A stretch of 63,304 nt of DNA from Chitinophagales bacterium 33-2 (GTDB taxonomy: Bacteria > Bacteroidota > Bacteroidia > Chitinophagales > Chitinophagaceae). The stretch spans positions 1 through 63,304 of the forward strand of contig MWYV01000002.1 in NCBI GenBank assembly GCA_002050435.1. The letters are read 5' to 3'. Below the pieces are notes generated by a model. The model worked only from the letters and a program-made list of their open reading frames with translations. It was not told where the DNA came from and made no database searches. Positions 7,950-16,087 of the stretch are shown here, one piece after another (positions within the stretch are counted from its first letter, which is position 1; every line of letters begins with the position of its first letter). Both the position numbers and the translations under genes were made by a program.

Positions 7950-9311
7950 ATGACCAACCTTCCTCCAAAGCACATCCTCTCCAAGTCCACATTCATGCGC
8001 GGATGTCAATGTCCCAAATCCCTTTGGTTGCATAAATACCAGCCGGAACTAAAGGATGAAATGTCTGAACAACAAGCCAGCATTTTTGGCATGGGAACCA
8101 ATATTGGCGAACTGGCAAGAGATCTGTTTCCAGGAGGTGTGGATGCAAGTCCGGATACCGCTTACAATTACCAGTGGTCCGTAGCCAAAACAGCGGAATA
8201 CATTGAAGCAGGACATGAAATTATCTATGAAGCAGCTTTTCAGTTCAACGGTGTTTTAGCCGCTCTGGATATTTTGGTGAAACGGCGAGGCAGGTGGTAT
8301 GGTTATGAGGTGAAAAGCAGCACCAAGGTGAAGGCAGCTTTCATTCAGGATGTGGCACTGCAGTATTATGTGATTACAAATGCTGGACTGGCACTGTCAG
8401 ATATAGCATTGATCTATGTGAACAATAAATACAGGCGGAAAGGTTCATTGGATCTTGAGCAATTGTTCTGCAGGCAATCATTGCTAAAAGAAGCAAAAGA
8501 ACTGCAAAAGTCCATTGCGGAAACAGCAGCTGAACTGACCGAAATTGTTTTTGCAGCGCAGGTACCTCAAATCGCAACAGGCAAGCATTGCAGGATCCCT
8601 TATGCCTGCGATTTTTATGGACATTGCTGGAAAGATGTTGCTGAAGAGATCAATGAAGAAATAGAACAGATCAACAAAAAAGAATTGAATGCTTTTGTGA
8701 AGCAACTCAGGTATCCATTATCCTTTATGGATTTTGAAACCTATATGCTGGCGGTTCCGGGATATGATGGTCATTGGCCTTACCGGCAGGTACCTTTTCA
8801 GTTTTCGGTACACAAGCAGGAGAAAAAAGGAAGTGATGTGCAGCATGTTTCCTTTTTGGCTGAAACGGATTGTGATCCCTGTCCTGAATTTGTTGAAAAG
8901 CTGATCGCTTCTTTAGGTAAAGCAGGAAGCATTCTGGTGTATAATCTTTCATTTGAAAATACGAGACTGAAAGAGCTGAAAGAAGATTATCCAAAATATA
9001 AAAAGCAAATAGAAAAGATCCAGGAAAGGCTGGTGGACCTGATGGTACCGTTTCGAAAAAAGCATCTTTACCTGCCTTCGATGAATGGCTCTTATTCGAT
9101 CAAAGCTGTATTGCCTGCGCTTGTTCCGGAAATGAATTATGATGGCTTGCAGATTGGTAATGGCGGAGACGCCAGTGCTGCATTTTACCAGCTACGCGAA
9201 GAAAAGGATGCGGTAAAGATTGCCGAAACGCGGGAAGCGTTGCTGAAGTATTGCGAGATGGATACAATGGCGATGGTAAGGGTGCTGGAGAAGATGAGGG
9301 AGATGTTGTAA
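7950..9311 (+). CDS. DUF2779 protein: Cas4-like nuclease fused to a DEDD-type exonuclease domain
   Basis: A 453-aa two-domain nuclease. The N-terminal part resembles Cas4/RecB PD-(D/E)XK enzymes, with the catalytic YEVKSS (Glu120, Lys122). Cysteines at 19 and 21, then 214, 220 and 226 (CRIPYACDFYGHC), could hold an iron-sulfur cluster. The C-terminal DUF2779 half looks like a DEDD/RNase-H-fold 3'-5' exonuclease: MDFETYM (Asp261, Glu263), LVYNLSFENTRL, DLMVPF, and YCEMDTMAM (Asp438). Frame continues upstream to 7827, but that would translate the palindromic repeat, and MTNLPPKHILSKSTFMRGC is a natural N-terminus. No cas genes or array are nearby. The function is unknown; DNA processing or defence is inferred. 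Confidence 0.82.
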   Translation: MTNLPPKHILSKSTFMRGCQCPKSLWLHKYQPELKDEMSEQQASIFGMGTNIGELARDLFPGGVDASPDTAYNYQWSVAKTAEYIEAGHEIIYEAAFQFNGVLAALDILVKRRGRWYGYEVKSSTKVKAAFIQDVALQYYVITNAGLALSDIALIYVNNKYRRKGSLDLEQLFCRQSLLKEAKELQKSIAETAAELTEIVFAAQVPQIATGKHCRIPYACDFYGHCWKDVAEEINEEIEQINKKELNAFVKQLRYPLSFMDFETYMLAVPGYDGHWPYRQVPFQFSVHKQEKKGSDVQHVSFLAETDCDPCPEFVEKLIASLGKAGSILVYNLSFENTRLKELKEDYPKYKKQIEKIQERLVDLMVPFRKKHLYLPSMNGSYSIKAVLPALVPEMNYDGLQIGNGGDASAAFYQLREEKDAVKIAETREALLKYCEMDTMAMVRVLEKMREML

Positions 9312-9345
9312 AATGATAAAATAAATTAGTTACTCATTAAATATC

Positions 9346-9771
9346 ATGGCACCCAAAAAAGAACTATTAAATATTATCCATCTGGATGATCACCAACTTT
9401 TCCAGGATGGATTGAAATTGGGTTTAGCAAAACGCCTGCCTGGCAGGTATTCAATTCATCCCATTCAGCATCCTGAGCCTGCAATAGAATACATCCTTCA
9501 ATCACTGGAAGATGCAGCTTTGATCGACCTGGTAATAACCGATTTTAATCATCCTGGGATCAATGGATATGAATTTTCAAAAAAGGTTAAGGTTATAGCT
9601 AAAGATTACGGTGTTCAAATACCTGTTTTGTCAGTTTCGATGGTAGGTTCAGGAAATGAAAACATCAGCAGGGGTTTACATGAAGGAGTTTATGATCTTG
9701 CCATAACGAAAAATGCCAGTTTTTATGAGCTCATTGGTGCAATAGAAATTCTTTGTCATAGCCAGGAATAG
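9346..9771 (+). CDS. Stand-alone response-regulator receiver domain
   Basis: A 141-aa single receiver domain. The acidic pair LDDHQ (Asp14, Asp15), the phospho-acceptor in VITDFNHPGINGYEF (Asp66), the switch residue PVLSVSM (Ser98 in place of the usual Thr) and ITKNA (Lys122) are all in place, so it should be phosphorylated. There is no DNA-binding or enzymatic output domain, and no kinase next to it. Such single-domain regulators act by protein contact or as phosphate sinks. It follows the DUF2779 gene by 34 bp on the same strand and may be the last gene of that transcript. The link to the nucleases is positional only. Confidence 0.78.
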   Translation: MAPKKELLNIIHLDDHQLFQDGLKLGLAKRLPGRYSIHPIQHPEPAIEYILQSLEDAALIDLVITDFNHPGINGYEFSKKVKVIAKDYGVQIPVLSVSMVGSGNENISRGLHEGVYDLAITKNASFYELIGAIEILCHSQE

Positions 9772-9786
9772 AAAAAAATTAATAAG

Positions 9787-10046
9787 ATGTACGATATTGT
9801 TGGTGATATAATCGGTCCCTATTAAAAAAGGACCTGGAGATGAACGCGTACAGTTAAGTTGTTTACAATAAAAGAGTCCCCCGAAAGCGCTGCTGCACTG
9901 GAAAAGCTCAATGCATTGCTGCTGAAACCATCTCCATTCATTCATGAGGAAAGCAGCCAGATATAGATGCCCTTGCAAAGGAAACAGGAGTGGATCCGGA
10001 GATGCTTAAAAAATCTATGTAGAGGATTAATGAGCTGAAGAAGTAG
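9787..10046 (+). pseudogene. Gene remnants (phosphoesterase-like start and an unknown small protein)
   Basis: At 9787 a 12-codon frame, MYDIVGDIIG and then a stop, resembles the first strand of a calcineurin-like phosphoesterase (usually YDIIGDIHG), but nothing of the enzyme follows. From about 9859 a second frame reads LFTIKESPESAAALEKLNAL. It loses frame near 9958 and resumes as DIDALAKETGVDPEMLKK, a stop, and RINELKK before the final stop at 10046. The restored sequence looks like a small helical protein that I cannot place. Both appear dead. The remaining bases to 10175 show nothing. Confidence 0.35.
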
Positions 10047-10175
10047 GGGTAAACTTCCACCCGTGGTTGTCATGCCGAAAAGCTTGCATCAGTGGCTATC
10101 TGTCCCTCTTATTACATTAGCCATTTACAATTGGGAAAAATGATATGTTATAAAAGCAGGTTATAATCTCACTCC

Positions 10176-10946
10176 TCACAGCTTCACCACCTTCAACGTC
10201 GCCGCATTCGCTCCCTGCAACACCTTTACAGTATAAACACCGGCTCTCAGGTCCTCGCCAATCCGAAAATATTTTCCCTCTGTTGACATATACGTTTTAA
10301 CCAGCCTTCCAACAGCATCATAAACCTGCAGATGTATGGGTGGACCATTTATTGCCGATACAGATATTATAACCTGGCCTGCAGAGGGGTTGGGCGTAGC
10401 AATTGCTGAAAAAGGAAGTGACAATGGGTAAGCCGTTCTATACGCAATACCAGGAACATCATTGATGGTAACCTTTCCCGATCCATCTTCAATAACAGCA
10501 TTCAGTGGCTGCGACAGCTCTACAAAAAATTCCTCTTGCGGCTCTGCCACACCATCGCTAACAATGGAAATGGCTATTTTTTTGAATGCTTCTCCGGGTT
10601 GAAACTCCAGTGTACCTGCGGTTTTAGTGTAATCTTTTGGTTGTTTGGCGGAGCCGTTTTTGGCCAGGTAATTCACCGATACCGTTTGGTCCGATGATGG
10701 CGCGAGTGAAATGGTCATGTAAACGATTCCCGATCCCTCATCCACCGTTTCATCGTCGATAAAAATCTTTGATTTCATCGTACAGGAGAAAGTGCAGGAT
10801 AAAAATGATGAGACACCAATGCCTGACCCATTAGCCAATAAAGGTGCCGTACCAATATCTGACTGAACTGCTACAATGGCAACCCCTATTTGAGAACGTG
10901 CGGAGGCCGTAAAGAACAGCATAGCCGCAATGAAAAATGCTTTCAT
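10176..10946 (-). CDS. Calx-beta domain protein with T9SS type A sorting signal
   Basis: A secreted 256-aa protein. The start is set at the ATG giving MKAFFIAAMLFFTASARSQI, a clean signal peptide; the frame extends 14 codons further upstream without sense. A Calx-beta domain covers about residues 50-150 (VDEGSGIVYMTISLAP, then YTKTAGTLEFQPGE and EEFFVELSQP), a calcium-binding beta sandwich common in adhesins. The last 70 residues are a T9SS type A domain (PNPSAGQVII, VYDAVGRLVKTY, LRAGVYTVKV), which directs export through the outer membrane and attachment to the surface. It is short for the class, with a single repeat. It is transcribed alone and has transposase debris upstream. Confidence 0.85.
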   Translation of the reverse strand: MKAFFIAAMLFFTASARSQIGVAIVAVQSDIGTAPLLANGSGIGVSSFLSCTFSCTMKSKIFIDDETVDEGSGIVYMTISLAPSSDQTVSVNYLAKNGSAKQPKDYTKTAGTLEFQPGEAFKKIAISIVSDGVAEPQEEFFVELSQPLNAVIEDGSGKVTINDVPGIAYRTAYPLSLPFSAIATPNPSAGQVIISVSAINGPPIHLQVYDAVGRLVKTYMSTEGKYFRIGEDLRAGVYTVKVLQGANAATLKVVKL

Positions 10947-10957
10947 GGTGTTGAGTT

Positions 10958-11248
10958 TTAATAACTGGCATTTGCGCTGCGGTCCCACTTCACTGTATTG
11001 CCTGTTGCAACATCTGTTACCTCAATCTTTTCATAGTCAAACCACACCTGGTGAGAGAGGCGGGGGCAATTGTTACACTCGGGAGAGAGGGAGGAAAAAT
11101 CATTGGCGAGGACCAATAAGGCAGACTTCACTTGTTTATCACGTGCTGTTCCAATATGCCTAACGATTATCCTCTTGCGATTCTCAATCTTATATACTTG
11201 AATGGAAATCGAGTCAACTGCGTATTTTATTTGCCGGATTTTGTACAT
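10958..11248 (-). pseudogene. Truncated transposase N-terminus (IS1634/IS4-like) joined to unrelated sequence
   Basis: The frame opens MYKIRQIKYAVDSISIQVYK and continues RKRIIVRHIGTA. This resembles the N-terminal domain of IS1634-type DDE transposases (IS4 superfamily). After about 50 residues (near 11098) the resemblance stops, and the frame runs on as 46 residues with no family resemblance and no catalytic residues. The rest of the transposase is absent. I read this as the leftover left end of an insertion sequence whose body was deleted. Assignment to the family is by eye and moderate. Confidence 0.45.
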
Positions 11249-11721
11249 TCTGACCCATTAGGTCAGCAAATTACCGGAAAATAGAAATTAAATGCAACAT
11301 TTCCAGCTACTTACATCTGTATTAAATTAAGGGTGGACAAGTCGGGATGTATTTGCTCATTATCCGCATTATTTGCGGTGAATACCATTTTTTCTCCGCA
11401 AGGCATATTTCCACCTAACAACATGCGGAGAATAATGCATTTTTCTTCGCAAAAACGTTTTTACAACTTGCCTGATCGCACATTTAATTGCATAAACTGC
11501 AAACCGATTGCCGCTCAATTGCTAGCGAAATGAAAGAGAAAAAACCCGTCTAAATGGGTAGTCTACTTATTGAGACACATGTTACAAAGAAGTAAGGGTT
11601 TACTTGCAAGGTTGCGCATAAGAAACACATAAAAGTTATTAATAAGTTAATCTAAAAGCACAATAATTAGGAAGCCAGGGGGTGCGTCTATATATTTAAC
11701 TTAATCCAAAATTCCAATCCT
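11249..11721. promoter_or_regulatory. Intergenic region with a cluster of CCGCA/TGCGG inverted repeats
   Basis: There is no gene here. CCGCA-TTATT-TGCGG at 11364-11378 is a perfect 5-bp stem. TCTCCGCA at 11393-11400 and TGCGGAGA at 11424-11431 are a perfect 8-bp inverted repeat with a 23-base spacer. A further TTCGCAA lies at about 11447. The same half-site is therefore used four or five times within 90 bases, some 300 bases upstream of the secreted-protein genes at 11722 and 13296. It could be an operator array or an attenuating structure. The promoter itself is not obvious; TATATTTA at about 11690 is one base off the -7 consensus. Confidence 0.35.
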
Positions 11722-13260
11722 ATGAAAAAACTCCTAATTTTTCTCATGGTACTATTTTGTACCCTGACCTCTTTTGCACAAATCGGCATCGGAACTACTT
11801 CTCCTAATTCTACTTTGGATGTTAGGGGATCATTATCGCTAAACTACCGGGCATTTACTGCCTCCACCAACGCTGAATCTACAGATAATACATTATTATT
11901 TACCGGCACTACCGCTGCAACCGTAACATTACCTGATGCTGCCACCTGTACCGGTAGGGTATATTCTATAAAGAATGCAAGTGCTACCAGTCCACTTCCT
12001 GTATTAACCATTGCCACCACTTCGGCTCAAACCATTGATGGAAGCACTACCTGGCTATTAAATGATTCTAAAGAAATGATAACAGTAGCAAGTGACGGTG
12101 CCAACTGGCATATCAGTGGTTCCGGTCCAATTAAAACCAGGAGTAATTTTGTACTTGTCCAATCAGCATCTGATCTCCCCGTAGCTGTTGCAGGTGTAAT
12201 TACATTAACGGCAGGTATAACCTATGAAGTAAACGGAACTATTGTTATGACCAATAAGATTAACCTGAATGGTTGTTACCTGATTGGAAAGGATGCAACT
12301 AATGATAAACTGATATATACACCTGCCACAGGCGAATTAATAACAGGCACAAAAGGTGGCACAATAAAAAACCTGACACTTGCAGCCATTACAACCGGTG
12401 CCAAGTTATTTAACCTTGATATGGGGGCAACTGAAAATCTGATTGTCAGGGATAATATTATTGCCAATTGTAAGGAAGTAGGCCTGGTAAAAGGCGGATA
12501 TATTGTATTTTTTAGTGTAGTACAATATTCGGGCAACATTAATGGTATTACTTACCAGGATAATAGTCACCTGCTACTTGACAATACTGCATGGTTTTCA
12601 ACAAACTCCAATACATTTGAAAAATTGGTTGGCAATTTTTCAATGATAGAAAAACTGGGAGGATTCTGTCATGGACTGAGTACAAATTCGGCAGTGTCAT
12701 TAGATATTTCCGGCGTTACTTCTGTTAATGAATCCGCAACTTTTAAAAATACTGCAATGTTAGGAACCGGTACCAGAGTTAATGGTACTTTTTCAGGTAA
12801 ATGGGAAGTAGAGGCTCCCGGCATAACTACAGAAAAAGATGATGTGGCTACAGGCAATCTCTATCTTACAGCCACTACATCTACTAATTTTTCGGGTACT
12901 AATGTTCCAACCAAAGTACTATGTACAACTACTGCTGCCGGGCTGTTTAGGGTTAGTTCGCCGGCCAATAATCAATTAGTATATACAGGTACTAAAAACC
13001 GTCGCTTTATTGTTATGGGTTCGGTAAGCGTAACAGCCGCGGCAGCAAATAGATATTTTTCTTTCTACATATACAAAAATGGTATTATGCTGCCGGAATC
13101 AGAGCAGGCGATGCGGTTATCAACTGGTGTAGACAAAGGGTCATTAACACTTACATGTGAAGTACAGCTTTCTACAAATGATACTATAGAGATATGGGCT
13201 GCCAATACGTCGGATGGGACCAGTATGAAGGTAGAAACTTTAAACCTTACCATTAAATAA
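11722..13260 (+). CDS. Large secreted beta-rich protein, possible adhesin
   Basis: A 512-aa exported protein with a signal peptide (MKKLLIFLMVLFCTLTSFAQ). It continues with IGIGTTSPNSTLDVRGSLS, an opening seen in Bacteroidota fibre or tail-spike-like surface proteins. The centre (about 130-330) is Asn/Thr/Gly-rich with short repeating strands resembling a right-handed beta-helix (GTIKNLTLAAITTGAKLFNL, then NLIVRDNIIANCK). The last 110 residues (from FRVSSPANNQLVYTG) look like a C1q/TNF-type jelly roll ending in VETLNLTIK. No T9SS sorting domain is present. It is followed by a second secreted protein 35 bp downstream, so the two are probably co-transcribed. No specific function can be assigned. 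Confidence 0.7.
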   Translation: MKKLLIFLMVLFCTLTSFAQIGIGTTSPNSTLDVRGSLSLNYRAFTASTNAESTDNTLLFTGTTAATVTLPDAATCTGRVYSIKNASATSPLPVLTIATTSAQTIDGSTTWLLNDSKEMITVASDGANWHISGSGPIKTRSNFVLVQSASDLPVAVAGVITLTAGITYEVNGTIVMTNKINLNGCYLIGKDATNDKLIYTPATGELITGTKGGTIKNLTLAAITTGAKLFNLDMGATENLIVRDNIIANCKEVGLVKGGYIVFFSVVQYSGNINGITYQDNSHLLLDNTAWFSTNSNTFEKLVGNFSMIEKLGGFCHGLSTNSAVSLDISGVTSVNESATFKNTAMLGTGTRVNGTFSGKWEVEAPGITTEKDDVATGNLYLTATTSTNFSGTNVPTKVLCTTTAAGLFRVSSPANNQLVYTGTKNRRFIVMGSVSVTAAAANRYFSFYIYKNGIMLPESEQAMRLSTGVDKGSLTLTCEVQLSTNDTIEIWAANTSDGTSMKVETLNLTIK

Positions 13261-13295
13261 ACCCATGCTGGTTAATCATCTTCATAAATATTTCT

Positions 13296-14720
13296 ATGAA
13301 AAAAACAATATGGTTCCTGATATTATACTTTGTATTCTGCCCTTTTACAAGGGCGCAAATAGACCTTCAAAATAGCGGCACACTGTTTATTACCTCTGGT
13401 ACTGACACTTTATTCATCAATGGAAACCTAACCAATACTTCCGCAGCAGCGCTTATTAATAATGGCAGATTGTATATTAAAAAAAACCTTATCAACAACC
13501 AATCGTCCATGTCGGCAGGCACCGGTACTTTATACCTTAACGGAACCGTGGCACAATCAGTAAGTGGTGGGCAACTTTTTAAAACCTATAATCTTGTTAG
13601 CAACAATACCGCTGGCATTACCCTCAATAATAACCTTAGCGTTAGTAATGTGCATACTTATACAGCAGGTATCATTACTACTTCCGTAACACCCAATTAT
13701 TTGATTTATGAAAGCGGATCATCCTATGCCGGAAATGGTGATACCCGACATGTGAATGGCTGGGTAAAAAAAATCGGCAGTACTGATTTTGTTTTCCCCG
13801 TAGGAAATGGAACTGTAGAAAGAACCGTTGCAATTAATAGCCTTTCCGCAAGCAGTGAATTCAATGCAAAATACCTTACCACTACACCCAATCCATATCA
13901 AACTCTATATCCAATTATTGATGTTAATAAAAATGAGTACTGGTCAATAGGCAAGATATCCGGCGGTTCAGCTACTGTTACCATAAACTGGGATTACAGT
14001 AAGGTGAATTTTCCAAATTGGGTAGTAGCAGATATTCTTACAGCTGGTTACAATGGAACTGACTGGGCAGATAATGGTGGGGTTGCAAGCGGAGATGCGG
14101 CTACCACAGGCACTATCACTTCTAACAGTATCTCCTCTTTTAATCTTTTTACTTTGGGCAGCAAATCATATGTACTTCCCTTAACACTGCTCAACTTTAC
14201 TGCCAGCCGCCAGGGCAGTTTTACACAAGTGTCCTGGACGACTGAAAAGGAATACAATGCAGATCGTTTTATTGTTGAAAGAAGTGATGACGGCATATCA
14301 TTTTATGCAATTGCACAAATACCTGCACGCAACAGCGGCATCAAAGAACAATATGATACAAAGGATCATGCAGCAATTCATGGTATTGCTTATTACAGGC
14401 TTCGTCTTATTGATATTGATGGTAAAGAAAATCGCTCCCGAATTGTTTCAGTGAAAGTAATAAACACAGATAATGTTCTGTCAATATTAGTTAACCCGGT
14501 TCATAACAAAATCATTCTCGCAGCCAGCAACCAGCTAAACGGATCTTTCAATTATCGTATCAATGGATCTAATGGCCAGCTTGTGCAGCAAGGAAAATTG
14601 ACGGTACAAAACGGCGGACAATATATAATTCCATTAAATGGAAATCCGGGCTCGGGTTTATATATTCTTGAAGTAAGTATTTATCAGCAGCGTTTCTTTT
14701 ATAAGTTTATAGTTCAATAA
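13296..14720 (+). CDS. Secreted protein with T9SS type A sorting domain
   Basis: A 474-aa surface protein. The signal peptide is MKKTIWFLILYFVFCPFTRA followed by Q. The body (about 25-290) is Asn/Thr/Gly-rich beta structure with no named domain. Near 295 the phrase VLPLTLLNFTASRQG introduces the fibronectin-like module that often precedes the sorting domain in this phylum (WTTEKEYNADRFIVERSDDG, YYRLRLIDIDGK). The final 80 residues (from SILVNPVHNKI) are the type A sorting domain ending FYKFIVQ. It lies 35 bp after another secreted protein of beta-helix type, so the pair may form one surface structure. Confidence 0.8.
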   Translation: MKKTIWFLILYFVFCPFTRAQIDLQNSGTLFITSGTDTLFINGNLTNTSAAALINNGRLYIKKNLINNQSSMSAGTGTLYLNGTVAQSVSGGQLFKTYNLVSNNTAGITLNNNLSVSNVHTYTAGIITTSVTPNYLIYESGSSYAGNGDTRHVNGWVKKIGSTDFVFPVGNGTVERTVAINSLSASSEFNAKYLTTTPNPYQTLYPIIDVNKNEYWSIGKISGGSATVTINWDYSKVNFPNWVVADILTAGYNGTDWADNGGVASGDAATTGTITSNSISSFNLFTLGSKSYVLPLTLLNFTASRQGSFTQVSWTTEKEYNADRFIVERSDDGISFYAIAQIPARNSGIKEQYDTKDHAAIHGIAYYRLRLIDIDGKENRSRIVSVKVINTDNVLSILVNPVHNKIILAASNQLNGSFNYRINGSNGQLVQQGKLTVQNGGQYIIPLNGNPGSGLYILEVSIYQQRFFYKFIVQ

Positions 14721-15613
14721 AAAACGGGAAGCAAAATGCAATTTTAAATATAGTGAGCAGTCAAGCTGTTTTACCCGGTTTCTTTTTTTATTTGATTTAA
14801 CATTTGTCCGTTGTTAGCTATGCAGTATGGCTACAAGCTTTATTGTACCAACACCAAAAAGCAGATTTAAATTGATAGGTAATACAGTAAAACAGCAAAA
14901 CGTATAACTCCTCAATATCAAAAATGAATTCAATCACTCAGATAGCCCACGAACGAGAGACAAATGGCATAAACCTTGGCGTTGATTCGTCAGGCAAGGC
15001 AATCGTATTTTAAAATGGAGAAAACCTCAGCAATACCTGCCCTCCATTTATGAACTTACGGCTATTTAACCTTCATGGCTTATTCGAAACCGCATCAATT
15101 AAGGAAATGTAACAGCAAATACAGCCCTTGTCCGGCTGAGAAACAAATTCCGCAGCTTCGCAATAATTCAATAAGACCTTTTTTGTTGCTAATTGTAACT
15201 TATTACCTGTCTATAAGCCATATATCGCTTCCCACTTCCAATAACGTGTTTTGAGCTTTTATCCGCCTTAGCCAACCTATAACAGGATTTATTTAATAAC
15301 ACAGTCAACTTTTTTCAGGACAGCTATGTAGTACTATCATCTGCAGTCCGGGCTGAACAATTTTTTCCGGAATTATTACCCGTGATCTTTGTACTGATTT
15401 CAAATTAAGCTTTGCTCTTTTTAACCTTTCAATTTCGGACTAGAAGAATCACGATCAGCTTTACTTCAAATAGAAACTATGCCTTTTGAAAGCCAGGATG
15501 CCCTCCATTCTTCAAAACAAATAAATGCATGAGCGATGCCGTTTGCAATGAATCATAAAAAATCCAGGTTTTTGTAAGGACTTACCCAGCGCTGCGTCAA
15601 TAGGAGAAAAAAG
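14721..15613. other. Long gap without a supportable gene
   Basis: Nearly 900 bases with stops in all frames. I looked for a decayed gene. From about 14924 to 15180 short frames such as VTANTALVRLRNKF appear, which might be transposase debris, but no piece is long enough to name. No tRNA, CRISPR or strong terminator is visible; the imperfect AAACGGG / CCCGGTTT pair at 14723-14785 is weak. The promoter of the YHS gene at 15614 should lie at the right end. Confidence 0.35.
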
Positions 15614-16087
15614 ATGAAAGCCTTTTTGTTGACAGCGGTAACCTTTATTGGCTTTTTGGGAGCAACCTTCGCCCAGACCGACCAACGCAAAAAAGAGTTT
15701 AACCTTACTGCATCCTCCCTCGCCATTCAGGGGTACGACCCTGTGGCTTATTTTTTACAGGGCAAGGCTGTGGAAGGCAGCAAAAGCAACGCAGTGGTTT
15801 ACGAAGGCTTAACCTATTATTTTTCTTCTGCACAAAACAAAGAGGCGTTCAAAGCAGCACCAGCCAAATACGAACCGCAAAACGGTGGTTGGTGTGCGTA
15901 TGCCATGGGGGCCAAAGGCGAAAAAGTTAGCGTCGACCCCAAAACTTACAAGATTGTAAACGAAAAGCTTTACCTTTTTTACAACAAGTATTTCACCAAC
16001 ACACTTAAATCCTGGAACAAAGACGAAGTTTCGCTGCGCGCAAAGGCAGACGCTTCGTGGACAAAATTCTTTAAACCAAAATTATGA
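15614..16087 (+). CDS. Exported YHS-domain protein
   Basis: A 157-aa protein with a signal peptide (MKAFLLTAVTFIGFLGATFAQ) and a YHS domain: LAIQGYDPVAYF (about 35-46), FSSAQNKEAFKAAPAKYEPQ and GGWCAYAM, the part that carries the conserved cysteine. YHS domains are found beside metal-handling proteins and copper enzymes and are thought to bind metal. The C-terminal 40 residues (NTLKSWNKDEVSLRAKADAS) are typical of the periplasmic Bacteroidota version. It overlaps the next gene by four bases (ATGA), so they are translated together. A second, broken YHS gene is 1.4 kb downstream. Confidence 0.85.
   Translation: MKAFLLTAVTFIGFLGATFAQTDQRKKEFNLTASSLAIQGYDPVAYFLQGKAVEGSKSNAVVYEGLTYYFSSAQNKEAFKAAPAKYEPQNGGWCAYAMGAKGEKVSVDPKTYKIVNEKLYLFYNKYFTNTLKSWNKDEVSLRAKADASWTKFFKPKL

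Noticed and set aside
7950-9311. Cas4-like protein considered as part of a CRISPR-Cas system
   Set aside because: There is no cas1, cas2, effector gene or repeat array in the window, and the C-terminal DUF2779 half is not found in Cas4.
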